Position numbers and translations under genes: made by a program
Notes under the pieces: generated by a model
The model's input: the letters and a program-made list of their open reading frames with translations, nothing else
What the model was told of the DNA's origin: nothing
The model's database searches: none
Assembly (NCBI RefSeq): GCF_019977655.1
Contig: NZ_AP024849.1
Span: 227,001 to 291,000, forward strand
Length of the DNA: 64,000 nucleotides
Reading direction: 5' to 3'
Source of the DNA: Clostridium gelidum
GTDB taxonomy: Bacteria; Bacillota; Clostridia; Clostridiales; Clostridiaceae
In this document: in pieces, positions 17,774 through 26,291 of the stretch
How positions within the stretch are numbered: the stretch's first letter is position 1
Layout: every line of letters begins with the position of its first letter

Positions 17774-18841
17774 ATGTCATACAAGTTATTAATTATTAAT
17801 CCAGGTTCAACATCAACAAAGATTGGTGTTTATGAAAATGAAAAAGAATTATTTGAAGAAACATTAAGACATACAAATGAAGAGATAAAAAGATATGATA
17901 CAATATATGATCAATTTGGATTTAGAAAAGAACTTATATTAAACATTCTTAAAGAGAAGAATTTTGATATAAAGACTTTAAGTGCTGTTGTTGGTAGAGG
18001 TGGAATGCTTAAGCCAGTAGAAGGTGGAACATATGCAGTTAATGATGCAATGGTAGAAGATTTGAAAATTGGAGTTCAAGGACCTCATGCTTCAAATCTT
18101 GGTGGAATAATTGCAAAATCAATTGGAGACGAATTAAATGTACCTTCGTTTATAGTAGATCCAGTTGTTACAGATGAATTAGCTGATGTTGCTAGATTAT
18201 CAGGAGTACCAGAACTTCCAAGAAAGAGTAAATTCCATGCTTTAAACCAAAAAGCAGTAGCTAAGAGATATGGAAAAGAAAGTGGAAAAGGATATGAAAA
18301 TTTAAATCTTGTAGTGGTACATATGGGTGGAGGAGTTTCTGTTGGAGCTCATAATCATGGAAAAGTTGTTGATGTAAACAATGCATTAGATGGAGATGGT
18401 CCATTTTCACCAGAAAGAGCTGGATCAGTTCCAATTGGTGATTTAATTAAAATGTGTTTCAGTGGAAAATATAGTGAATCAGAAGTATATGTTAAGACAG
18501 TTGGAAAAGGTGGATTTGTTGGATACCTAGATACAAATGATGTAAAAGGTGTTATAGACAAGATGGAAGCAGGAGATAAAGAATGTGAAGCAGTATATAA
18601 AGCATTTGTTTATCAAATTGCAAAATCAATTGGAGAAATGTCAGTAGTATTAGAAGGAAAGATTGATCAAATTATATTTACTGGAGGAATTGCATATTCT
18701 CCAACACTTGTTCCAGATCTTAAAGAAAAAGTTCAATGGATAGCTCCAGTTACAGTTTATCCAGGAGAAGATGAATTATTAGCTTTAGCTCAAGGTGCTA
18801 TAAGGGTACTTGATGGTGAAGAAGAAGCTAAAGTATATTAA
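17774..18841 (+). CDS. buk: butyrate kinase
   Basis: A 355-residue acetokinase-superfamily enzyme that makes butyrate and ATP from butyryl-phosphate and ADP. The first phosphate motif is INPGSTSTKIGVYENE; others are VVGRGGMLKPVEGGTYAVND, VVHMGGGVSVGAHNHGKVVDVNN and IIFTGGIAYSPTLVPDL. I start at the ATG at 17774 because GGGGG sits seven bases upstream, which gives the usual 355-residue length; a TTG at 17768 is the other option. The gap to ptb contains ATTAACAATGAATAATG, resembling the repeat ends seen near 50456. Confidence 0.95.
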   Translation: MSYKLLIINPGSTSTKIGVYENEKELFEETLRHTNEEIKRYDTIYDQFGFRKELILNILKEKNFDIKTLSAVVGRGGMLKPVEGGTYAVNDAMVEDLKIGVQGPHASNLGGIIAKSIGDELNVPSFIVDPVVTDELADVARLSGVPELPRKSKFHALNQKAVAKRYGKESGKGYENLNLVVVHMGGGVSVGAHNHGKVVDVNNALDGDGPFSPERAGSVPIGDLIKMCFSGKYSESEVYVKTVGKGGFVGYLDTNDVKGVIDKMEAGDKECEAVYKAFVYQIAKSIGEMSVVLEGKIDQIIFTGGIAYSPTLVPDLKEKVQWIAPVTVYPGEDELLALAQGAIRVLDGEEEAKVY

Positions 18842-18852
18842 TAAAAAATAAC

Positions 18853-18900
18853 ATAACATCTTGGAATTATTTTAAATAATTTCAAGATGTTATTTTTTTT
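18853..18900 (+). terminator. intrinsic terminator of ptb-buk
   Basis: ATAACATCTTG (18853-18863) pairs with CAAGATGTTAT (18883-18893), and AATTATT with AATAATT inside it, followed by eight T. Confidence 0.9.
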
Positions 18901-19047
18901 CTTAAGATTATTAATTAAATAAAATAAAAAAGTGATGCTTATTATATCCGTAAACTACAAGCAAATGATATAATAATCGTATTAATATTTTATTAAAAGT
19001 ATAACTAGAGATAATTTAGTGAATAGAAAAAGTAATTGGGGTAAGTT

Positions 19048-19521
19048 ATGGATAGATTTAATTGTATTTTAAATGATGAAAAATATATAGATTATTTGAA
19101 AAGAAATAAGAACTTTGAAAAGGGCAGAAAGTTTTGCAAACATAATTTAAAACACTTCTTAGATGTTGCAAGAATTGCTCAAATGATAAATTTAGAAGAA
19201 AATTTATCATTTGAAAAAGAAATTATATATACAACTGCAATTTTACATGATATAGGTAAATCCTTTCAATATGAAAATGGGACACCACATGAAATAGCTT
19301 CCTTTGAGATTGGAAAAGACTTTTTAGAGAAATATAAATTTAATGAAGAAGAAATTGAAGTTATAAAGCAAGGAATATTAGGACACAGAGAGAAATCAAG
19401 TGAAGGATTTTCAGCGCTAATATATAGGGCTGACAAACTCTCTAGGCTATGCATTACTTGTAATGCTAAAAATGAATGTAACTGGAGCGATGAAAAGAAA
19501 AATTTTAAAATATATTATTAG
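19048..19521 (+). CDS. HD-domain phosphohydrolase in the folate cluster
   Basis: A 157-residue soluble protein of the HD superfamily. The metal-binding set is visible: a His in CKHNLKHFLDVARIA (about residues 31-45), the HD pair in TAILHDIGKSF (about 71-81), and an Asp in YRADKLSR near 130. The C-terminus carries two or three cysteines (CITCNAKNEC). Its stop codon is directly followed by the ribosome site for folP, so it is probably co-transcribed with the folate genes. That position makes a pterin phosphohydrolase role conceivable, but no substrate is shown by the sequence. A nucleotide phosphohydrolase is equally possible. Confidence 0.8.
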   Translation: MDRFNCILNDEKYIDYLKRNKNFEKGRKFCKHNLKHFLDVARIAQMINLEENLSFEKEIIYTTAILHDIGKSFQYENGTPHEIASFEIGKDFLEKYKFNEEEIEVIKQGILGHREKSSEGFSALIYRADKLSRLCITCNAKNECNWSDEKKNFKIYY

Positions 19522-19536
19522 GAGGTTTTGGCTATA

Positions 19537-20346
19537 ATGAAAATAGGAAATAAAGAATTTAAAATTGGAGAAAGAACATATATTATGGGGATTTTGAATT
19601 TCACTCCAGATTCTTTTTCTGATGGTGGAATATTTAATGATATAGATGTGGCTATAGAACATGTGAAAAAGATGATTGATGATGGCGTTGACATAATAGA
19701 TGTAGGGGGAGAGTCTACAAGACCAGGTTATACATTAATAAGTGATGAAGAAGAAATAGGTAGAGTTGTTCCTATAATAAAAGCTATAAAAGAAAATTTT
19801 GATATTCCTATATCGATAGATACATATAAAGCAAAGGTTGCTGAAAAAGCATTAGAAGCTGGAGCTGATCTTATTAATGATATATGGGGATTTAAAAAAG
19901 AAAGAGATATGGCAAAGGTTGCAGCAAAATATAATGTACCTTGTTGTTTAATGCATAATAGAGATAATGAAGATTATAAGAATTTAATAGAAGATATATT
20001 AGATGATCTAAGTGAAAGCATAAAGATAGCCAAAGAAGCTGGAGTAAAAGATGAAAATATAATATTAGATCCAGGTATAGGCTTTGCTAAAAGTCATGAG
20101 CAAAATTTAGAAACTATGAATAAGTTAGAACGACTTAAGGAACTTGGTTATCCAGTACTATTAGGTACATCAAGAAAGCGTATGATAGGATTTACTTTGG
20201 ATTTGCCAGTAGAAGAACGAGTAGAAGGAACTGTTGCTACAACAGTTGTTGGAATAATGAAAGATGCTTGTGATTTTGTAAGAGTTCATGATGTATTAGA
20301 AAATGCAAGAGCTGCAAAGATGACTGATGCAATTGTAAGAAGATAG
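19537..20346 (+). CDS. folP: dihydropteroate synthase
   Basis: A 269-residue TIM-barrel enzyme that condenses 6-hydroxymethyl-dihydropterin pyrophosphate with p-aminobenzoate; it is the sulfonamide target. Signature motifs are present: YIMGILNFTPDSFSDGG near the start, VDIIDVGGESTRPGY, ISIDTYKAKVAE, AGADLINDIWGF, ILDPGIGFAKSHEQN, and the final VRVHDVLENARAAKM. The start is uncertain: ATG at 19537 is 11 bases from GGAGG, while TTG at 19528 is only two bases from it. Folate-cluster neighbours lie on both sides. Confidence 0.96.
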   Translation: MKIGNKEFKIGERTYIMGILNFTPDSFSDGGIFNDIDVAIEHVKKMIDDGVDIIDVGGESTRPGYTLISDEEEIGRVVPIIKAIKENFDIPISIDTYKAKVAEKALEAGADLINDIWGFKKERDMAKVAAKYNVPCCLMHNRDNEDYKNLIEDILDDLSESIKIAKEAGVKDENIILDPGIGFAKSHEQNLETMNKLERLKELGYPVLLGTSRKRMIGFTLDLPVEERVEGTVATTVVGIMKDACDFVRVHDVLENARAAKMTDAIVRR

Positions 20347-20358
20347 GGTGGATGAATT

Positions 20359-21180
20359 TTGGATAAGATGTATATAAAAGAGTTGGAGTTATTTGGTTTC
20401 CATGGGGTTTTTGAAGAAGAAAAAAGGCTAGGACAAAAATTCATATTGTCTTTAGAATTAGATTTGGATTTAAAGGCAGCTGGAAAAACTGGAGATTTAA
20501 CAAAGTCAGTACATTATGGTGAACTGTGTGAAAAGGTAGATAAAGAATTTGTAAGAGAAAGCTATGAACTTATAGAAACTGTAGCTTTAAATTTAGCAGA
20601 ATTTATTATTAATGAATATAAGATGATAAATGGGGTTAAAGTATTCTTGAAAAAACCTTGGGCACCAGTGAAAAAGCATTTAGATACTGTAGAAATAATG
20701 GTTGAGAGAAGACGACATAAAGCATATATAGGTCTAGGCTCTAATATTGGAGACAAGGAAAAGTATTTAAAAGAGGCAATAAATAAAATATCAATAGAAA
20801 AAGATATCGAAATAGGGAAACAGTCTTCATTTATTACAACAAAGCCATGGGGGTATTTAGAGCAAGAAGACTTCTTAAATGCAGTGGTAGAAATAGAAAC
20901 AATATTAGAACCAGAGGAACTAATGGATTTGTTGCTTAAAATTGAGGCAGAATTAGATAGGGAAAGAACAATAAAATGGGGTTCTAGAACTATTGATTTA
21001 GATATAATCATGTATGATGATTTAATTTCTTCTAATGAAAAAGTCATTCTCCCACATCCAAGAATGCATGAAAGAGAATTTGTATTAAAATCATTAAATG
21101 AAATAGCACCGTATCTTATGCATCCTGTAATACATAAGAGAGTATTTACTTTGTTAGATGAAATTAACTCAAATAATTAA
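20359..21180 (+). CDS. folBK: fused dihydroneopterin aldolase and HPPK (FolB-FolK)
   Basis: A 273-residue two-domain enzyme. Residues 1-118 are FolB (YIKELELFGFHGVFEEEKRLGQKF, VHYGELCEKV, IETVALNLAEFI, KPWAPVKKHLDTVEIMVERRR). Residues 120-273 are FolK (AYIGLGSNIGDKEKYLKEAI, GYLEQEDFLNAVVEIET, DRERTIKWGSRTIDLDIIMYDD, LPHPRMHEREFVLKSL). It therefore performs two successive steps just before folP. The start is TTG at 20359, seven bases after GGTGG. It follows folP by 12 bases. Fusions of these two enzymes are known; FolP-containing triple fusions also exist in other lineages. Confidence 0.95.
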   Translation: MDKMYIKELELFGFHGVFEEEKRLGQKFILSLELDLDLKAAGKTGDLTKSVHYGELCEKVDKEFVRESYELIETVALNLAEFIINEYKMINGVKVFLKKPWAPVKKHLDTVEIMVERRRHKAYIGLGSNIGDKEKYLKEAINKISIEKDIEIGKQSSFITTKPWGYLEQEDFLNAVVEIETILEPEELMDLLLKIEAELDRERTIKWGSRTIDLDIIMYDDLISSNEKVILPHPRMHEREFVLKSLNEIAPYLMHPVIHKRVFTLLDEINSNN

Positions 21181-21297
21181 ATTGCATTTAGAAAAATATA
21201 ACATATTAAGCCTTACAAATGATAAATAGCATAGAGTGTAGAAGAAAAGATTATAATTTTAAACATGATAAAATAAGTTGTTAAGGTAGGAGTATTT

Positions 21298-22125
21298 ATG
21301 AGAAGTTCACTAAAATTTACGAATAAATTAAATATGTTATCTGAAATGGAGTGTGAATCTAAGTTTCAAATATTAGAGTATGAGAATTTAGATGGAGCTA
21401 CTGATGTTGAAACGGCTTTTGGGCTTAATATAATTAGGCAAAGTGGAATAAAGCTAAAACAAATCAGAATAATGTTAGAGGATAGTTCAGTGAAACTTGA
21501 ACCGGGCTCTTTAAGTTATATGAAGGGTAATATCGAAGTAAAGAATAAGTCAGGTGGATTAATAGGTTTTGGAAAAAAAATCATATCAAGCAAATTGACT
21601 GGAGAAACAGCATTTAAACCTACGTATAGTGGGACTGGAGAAATATTTTTAGAACCCTCTTTTGGACACTTTGCATTGATTGAATTAGAAGATGATGAAA
21701 TTATAGTAAGTGATAATATGTTTTATGCATGTGAAGAAGACATAGATGTTAATGCAGCAATGCAAAAGAATATTTCATCTACGTTTTTAGGGAATGAAGG
21801 TTTGTATCAAACTAGAATAGAAGGAAATGGAATTGTTGCACTTAAGGTTCCGGTTCCAGAAAGTGAAATATTCAAGTGCATATTAATTAATGATACATTG
21901 AAGGTAGATGGAAATTTTGCAATTTTAAGAACAGGAAATATTGAATTTTCCGTAGAAAAATCATCTAAATCCATTATAGGTACAGCAATTAATGGAGAAG
22001 GACTGGTTAATGTATATAGAGGTACAGGTGAAGTGTGGCTTATACCAACAAAAAATGTATATAAAGAGTTGAAAATGAGTGGAGCAAGTGAAATAAATAA
22101 GTTACAGTTTGAACAGGATAGATAA
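21298..22125 (+). CDS. AIM24 family protein
   Basis: A 275-residue protein of the AIM24/TIGR00266 type. Visible family features are KLEPGSLSYMKGNIEVKNKSGG near residue 62, the glycine-rich TYSGTGEIFLEPSFGHFALIEL near 110, and the repeated GEGLVNVYRGTGEVWLIPT near the C-terminus, which give a beta-rich sandwich. The bacterial members have no established biochemical role. It has no signal peptide or membrane segment. It follows the folate genes by 117 bases and precedes the YerC-like regulator; no operon link is evident. Confidence 0.82.
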   Translation: MRSSLKFTNKLNMLSEMECESKFQILEYENLDGATDVETAFGLNIIRQSGIKLKQIRIMLEDSSVKLEPGSLSYMKGNIEVKNKSGGLIGFGKKIISSKLTGETAFKPTYSGTGEIFLEPSFGHFALIELEDDEIIVSDNMFYACEEDIDVNAAMQKNISSTFLGNEGLYQTRIEGNGIVALKVPVPESEIFKCILINDTLKVDGNFAILRTGNIEFSVEKSSKSIIGTAINGEGLVNVYRGTGEVWLIPTKNVYKELKMSGASEINKLQFEQDR

Positions 22126-22287
22126 TTGATTTCTACTTGAGGATATATAAGAGAATAAATATATTTAACACTTTGTTATATTAAATTTGTAAAGTAAGCT
22201 ACAGATGGATATAATTAAAGATACGGAATATCCTTGGATTGTTAGTTTCTTTTAGGTACTTAAATAATTAGGCAATGAGGTGATAAA

Positions 22288-22590
22288 GTGAGTTCTTTAG
22301 AATCAAAAATTAAAAGCAAAGAATTAGATTTGTTCTTTAAAGCAATTTTAGAGCTTAATGATATAGATGAATGCTATAAATTTTTTGAAGATGTAGCAAC
22401 TATAAATGAAGTTAAATCATTAGCTCAAAGATTACATGTGGCAAATCTACTTAAACATAAAAAGACTTACTCAGAAATAGCTGAAATAACAGGTGCGAGT
22501 ACAGCAACTATAAGCAGAATTAATAGATGTTTGAATTATGGAAGTGATGGATACAGTTTGATATTAGAAAGGTTAGAAAATAAAAAATAG
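22288..22590 (+). CDS. YerC/YecD family TrpR-related DNA-binding protein
   Basis: A 100-residue all-helical protein of the YerC subgroup of TrpR-like repressors. The central stretch FFEDVATINEVKSLAQRLHVANLL leads to the helix-turn-helix YSEIAEITGASTATISRINRCLNYG (about residues 61-86). It starts at GTG (22288) behind GAGGTGATAA. The ligand and targets of YerC proteins are not established; tryptophan responsiveness should not be assumed. Confidence 0.9.
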   Translation: MSSLESKIKSKELDLFFKAILELNDIDECYKFFEDVATINEVKSLAQRLHVANLLKHKKTYSEIAEITGASTATISRINRCLNYGSDGYSLILERLENKK

Positions 22591-22720
22591 ATCAATGTAA
22601 ACACTGATTTTAAAATACTGAATTCAAATATGATAATTTTAGAAATAGTGGTTTTTTAATAAAAACAGAAGATTGTAAATAGTTATAAAAAATATTATAC
22701 TATTTAAGATGAAACGTATG

Positions 22721-22748
22721 TAAAAGCTACAAATAACAGTGGCTTTTA
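22721..22748 (+). terminator. terminator-like hairpin upstream of glmM
   Basis: TAAAAGCTAC (22721-22730) pairs with GTGGCTTTTA (22739-22748), one wobble, loop AAATAACA. The following T run is short, so termination would be weak. Confidence 0.45.
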
Positions 22749-22812
22749 TAGGTGATTAAAAATACTATAGTAATTAAGTAACTATAACAGAATAAAAAAG
22801 TGAGGTAAAATT

Positions 22813-24159
22813 ATGGATAGAATGTTTGGAACTGATGGAGTTAGAGGCATTGCAAATACAGAATTAACGGCAAGAACTGCATATGATCTTGGGAGATCAG
22901 GAGCATATGTATTAACAGAAGGAGCGCATAAGCCTAAGATATTAGTTGCAAAAGACACAAGAATATCAGGAGATATGTTGGAATCAGCATTAATAGCGGG
23001 AATATTATCAGTTGGAGCCGAGGCAGTAGTACTTGGAGTAGTACCAACACCAGCTGTTGCATATTTAACAAGAAAATATGGAGCTGATGCAGGTGTTATG
23101 ATCTCTGCATCACATAATCCGGTGGAATATAATGGGATTAAGTTTTTTAATGATAAAGGATACAAGCTTTCAGACGAATTAGAAGATGACATTCAAAATG
23201 TTATTGAAAATGATTTTCAAGGAGTACCAAGTCCAATTGGTACAGAACTAGGAAGAGAAACAATTGAAGTATCAGCATTAGATGATTATATAGAATTTGC
23301 TGAAAGTACAATACCTTATAGTTTAAAGGGATTAAAAGTAGCATTAGATTGTGCAAATGGAGCTTCGTATAAGTCATCAGTAAAAGCATTTAGAGAATTA
23401 GGTGCAGATGTATTTGTAATTAATGATAATCCAGATGGAACAAATATAAATGAAAACTGTGGATCAACACATCCAGAAGAATTAATGGAATATGTAGTTA
23501 GAAAAGGCTGCGATTTAGGGTTTGCATTTGATGGAGATGCAGATAGATGTTTAGCTATTGATGAAAAAGGTAATTTAATAAATGGTGACTTTATATTAAT
23601 GTTATGTGCAAAGTATTTAAAAGACATTGGAAAACTAAAAGATAATACTTTAGTTGTAACTGTAATGAGTAATCTTGGATTAGATATTGCATGTAAAAAG
23701 GAAGGAATTAATCTTGTAAAAACTAATGTTGGAGATAGATATGTTCTAGAAGAAATGGTTAAAGAAAAATATGTTTTAGGTGGAGAACAATCAGGTCATG
23801 TTATATTCTTAGATTATAATTCAACTGGAGATGGATTGGTTACAGCACTTCAAATTACAGGTATAGTTAAAAAGAAGGAAACTCCACTATCTGAATTATG
23901 TTCAATAATGAAAGATCTTCCACAAGTATTAGCTAATGCAACAATTCCAAATGACAAAAAAGATTTATATTTAACAGATGATGAAATACAAGGTGAAATA
24001 AAGAAAATAGAAGAAGCCTTAAATGGTGTTGGAAGAGTTCTTATAAGACCTTCTGGAACGGAACCATTAGTTAGAGTTATGCTTGAAGGTGAAGATCAAG
24101 CAGAAATAGATAAGATGGCTCATAATTTAGCAGATTTAATTGAAAAAAAATATAACTAA
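22813..24159 (+). CDS. glmM: phosphoglucosamine mutase
   Basis: A 448-residue alpha-D-phosphohexomutase that turns glucosamine-6-phosphate into glucosamine-1-phosphate for UDP-GlcNAc synthesis. It begins MFGTDGVRGIANTELT, carries the phospho-Ser loop GVMISASHNPVEYNGIK (about residues 95-111), the metal loop FAFDGDADRC, the sugar loop GGEQSGHVIF, and the phosphate-binding RPSGTEPLVRVM. The family usually lies directly after cdaA-cdaR, an arrangement broken here by about 8 kb of other genes on the same strand. Confidence 0.97.
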   Translation: MDRMFGTDGVRGIANTELTARTAYDLGRSGAYVLTEGAHKPKILVAKDTRISGDMLESALIAGILSVGAEAVVLGVVPTPAVAYLTRKYGADAGVMISASHNPVEYNGIKFFNDKGYKLSDELEDDIQNVIENDFQGVPSPIGTELGRETIEVSALDDYIEFAESTIPYSLKGLKVALDCANGASYKSSVKAFRELGADVFVINDNPDGTNINENCGSTHPEELMEYVVRKGCDLGFAFDGDADRCLAIDEKGNLINGDFILMLCAKYLKDIGKLKDNTLVVTVMSNLGLDIACKKEGINLVKTNVGDRYVLEEMVKEKYVLGGEQSGHVIFLDYNSTGDGLVTALQITGIVKKKETPLSELCSIMKDLPQVLANATIPNDKKDLYLTDDEIQGEIKKIEEALNGVGRVLIRPSGTEPLVRVMLEGEDQAEIDKMAHNLADLIEKKYN

Positions 24160-24186
24160 TAGGCTAGTTTATTGGTTAATATATAT

Positions 24187-24226
24187 TAGGCATATGAAAA
24201 AAATAATGTTTAAATCATGCCTTATA
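24187..24226 (+). terminator. weak terminator-like hairpin after glmM
   Basis: AGGC...ATGA near 24188-24197 pairs with TCAT-GCCT near 24215-24222 with a two-base bulge; the tail is only moderately T-rich. Confidence 0.4.
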
Positions 24227-24235
24227 GAAGATAAA

Positions 24236-24267
24236 AGAGGAATTCTATTGAAAAATAGGGTTCCTCT
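24236..24267 (+). other. perfect 14-bp RNA hairpin with GAAA tetraloop
   Basis: AGAGGAATTCTATT (24236-24249) pairs along its whole length with AATAGGGTTCCTCT (24254-24267), including two G-U pairs, closed by a GAAA tetraloop. It is followed by AAACTATA, not a T run, so it is not a normal terminator. It lies 33 bases before the YesL-like gene. Confidence 0.6.
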
Positions 24268-24301
24268 AAACTATACCTTAAAAGATAGGAGACAGCATTA
24301 G

Positions 24302-24991
24302 ATGAAAGATAAGAATGATATACTTAACAATAAGGTATATGCTATTACAAACTATATAACGAACTTCTTTATAACTAATTTATGGTTTTTGGTAATGATA
24401 TCACCAATTATTATTTATATTTATATATTTGAAGGTAATATTTCAATGTCAATATTGCTATTACTTTCAATACTAGTAGGACCAGCTTTAACTGCACTTT
24501 TCTCAATAATGGGCAAGCTTGTTAGAGAAGGTGACATAGCACCAACAAAAGATTTTTTTCATTTTTATAAAATGAATTTCTTGCAGAGTTTGTTAGTAGG
24601 AATAATATTAAATATTTTGATTAGTATAACATATTTTGATATGAATTATTTTAGTTCCAAGGGGAATAAATATTTTTCATATATATTTTTGGCTTTATTA
24701 GCTTTGATAATTATGTTAAGTATTTATATTTATCCAATTATATCTAGATATAACATAAAGATAGTACATTTATTTAAGATTTCAATAAAATTACTAATTA
24801 AAAAAATATACATAAGCTTAAGTTGTATATCAATAATTATTATAGTATTAGGACTTGTGCGAATTACAAGATTATCATTAGTAGGAGTTTTGTTTGGCGT
24901 AAGTATAATAGGTTACTTAATAATGAGAATGGAAAAAAATATTATTGACGAATTAGAAGAAGAAATAAAAGAAAAGTATAAAAATATCTAA
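24302..24991 (+). CDS. YesL-like membrane protein (DUF624)
   Basis: A 229-residue protein with about five membrane helices (roughly residues 20-50, 55-75, 95-115, 125-150 and 165-200). The start ITNFFITNLWFLVMISPI and the GPALTALFSIMGKLVREGD segment are typical of DUF624/YesL. In Bacillus, yesL heads the yesLMNOPQ cluster with a YesM/YesN sensor pair and an LplB/LplC-type importer, exactly the company found here. Its molecular function is not established. It is separated from the importer by a strong terminator, so it has its own transcript. Confidence 0.82.
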   Translation: MKDKNDILNNKVYAITNYITNFFITNLWFLVMISPIIIYIYIFEGNISMSILLLLSILVGPALTALFSIMGKLVREGDIAPTKDFFHFYKMNFLQSLLVGIILNILISITYFDMNYFSSKGNKYFSYIFLALLALIIMLSIYIYPIISRYNIKIVHLFKISIKLLIKKIYISLSCISIIIIVLGLVRITRLSLVGVLFGVSIIGYLIMRMEKNIIDELEEEIKEKYKNI

Positions 24992-25019
24992 GGGCAATAA
25001 GTAATTTTTTGCATTAGGG

Positions 25020-25083
25020 ATAGAGGATAACCACGTGTTGTGATTTCAAAAATTACACGTATGTGGTTATCCTCTATTTTTTC
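25020..25083 (+). terminator. very strong terminator after the YesL-like gene
   Basis: ATAGAGGATAACCAC (25020-25034) pairs perfectly over 15 bases with GTGGTTATCCTCTAT (25063-25077). An inner CGTGT/ACACG stem extends it. TTTTTT follows. Confidence 0.92.
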
Positions 25084-25281
25084 GAGTACATTGGTAATTA
25101 CGTATTTCAGACTTGTATAAAAAATAGTGTAATTATTTTTTATAATTGTTATGTTTTATCATGATTTATAAAAATAACTCTAATTTTTATATGAAAACAT
25201 ATACATTTTTATAGGTAGTTGAAACTCAAAATAAATATTAAGATTATTATATTGAAAGGAAATAAATAAGGAGGTACATAG

Positions 25282-26247
25282 ATGCAAGTTCCAGCAATTG
25301 ATACAGGAAAGGCAATTAAAAGTAATAAGAAAAAAGAAAAGAAGATTTCGTGGAAATTAATGAAGAAACAAAGGTTCTTAATATTTATGTCATTGCCTTT
25401 TGCTATTTGGATAATTGTATTCAAATATATACCATTAGTCGGATGGACAATGGCATTTCAGGATTATAAACCAGGAAAGACATTTTTAAATCAAACATGG
25501 GTAGGGTTAAAACATTTTAAGGTATTATTTACAGAGCCACAATTTTATCAATCATTACAAAATACTCTTGCTATGGGATTGTTAAGTTTAGTGTTTGGAA
25601 CAATGTGTGCAATTGGCTTTGCTTTATTATTAAATGAATTAAAAAATATAAGATTCAAAAAGAGCGTACAAACTATATCATATTTACCACATTTTATATC
25701 ATGGGTAGTAGCAGCAAGTATAATAACAAGTATGCTTGCACCAAGTGGAATTGTTAATGAATTACTTATTAAGTTTCATTTAATAAGTAATCCAATAAGC
25801 TTTATGTCAAATCCAAGCCTCTTTTGGGGAATAGTTACGACAGGAGATATTTGGAAAGAAATGGGATGGAATGCTATAATATATTTAGCAGCAATAACAG
25901 CTATAGATCCAGAATTATATGATGCTGCAAAAGTTGATGGCGCAGGAAGAATAACACAAATAATCAGTATAACATTACCTTCAATAAAACCAACAATAAT
26001 AGTTCTATTAATAATGAGTATAGGAAATTTATTAAATATAGGTTTTGAAAAGCAAATGTTGCTTGGAAATCCAATAGTTGCTGATAAGTCTTTAGTAATA
26101 GATAAATATGCATTAGATTATGGTATAGGAATGTTTAGATATTCATTTGGTACTGCTATAGGTATATTTAGATCTGTTGTTAGTATTATTTTACTGTTTG
26201 CTGCAAATAAATTAGCTAAAAAAGCAGGTGAAGGCAGTTTAATGTAA
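25282..26247 (+). CDS. oligosaccharide ABC importer permease, LplB type
   Basis: A 321-residue inner-membrane permease. After a basic N-terminal tail come six membrane helices. The family start is LPFAIWIIVFKYIPLVGWTMAFQDYKPGK, and the ATPase-contacting EAA loop is near residue 215: AITAIDPELYDAAKVDGAGRITQIISITLP. Proteins of this LplB/YtcP group pair with an LplC permease and a large lipoprotein to take up plant-polysaccharide oligomers. It is the first gene of an importer operon and has an AAGGAGG ribosome site. No ATPase gene is adjacent. Confidence 0.93.
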   Translation: MQVPAIDTGKAIKSNKKKEKKISWKLMKKQRFLIFMSLPFAIWIIVFKYIPLVGWTMAFQDYKPGKTFLNQTWVGLKHFKVLFTEPQFYQSLQNTLAMGLLSLVFGTMCAIGFALLLNELKNIRFKKSVQTISYLPHFISWVVAASIITSMLAPSGIVNELLIKFHLISNPISFMSNPSLFWGIVTTGDIWKEMGWNAIIYLAAITAIDPELYDAAKVDGAGRITQIISITLPSIKPTIIVLLIMSIGNLLNIGFEKQMLLGNPIVADKSLVIDKYALDYGIGMFRYSFGTAIGIFRSVVSIILLFAANKLAKKAGEGSLM

Positions 26248-26291
26248 AATGTAGTTATAACTGACTAAATTTCATTTGAGGAGGATGTCTA

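Noticed and set aside
20562..21047. Minus-strand ORF of 161 codons opposite folBK
   Set aside because: Same kind of shadow; no ribosome site, and the plus strand is fully explained by FolB and FolK motifs.
22591..22812. glmS-type ribozyme or riboswitch upstream of glmM
   Set aside because: The region shows only a small terminator-like hairpin; none of the conserved ribozyme core can be recognised, and the downstream gene is not glmS.
22782..23192. Minus-strand ORF of 136 codons opposite the start of glmM
   Set aside because: It mirrors the conserved GlmM N-terminus and has no independent signals.
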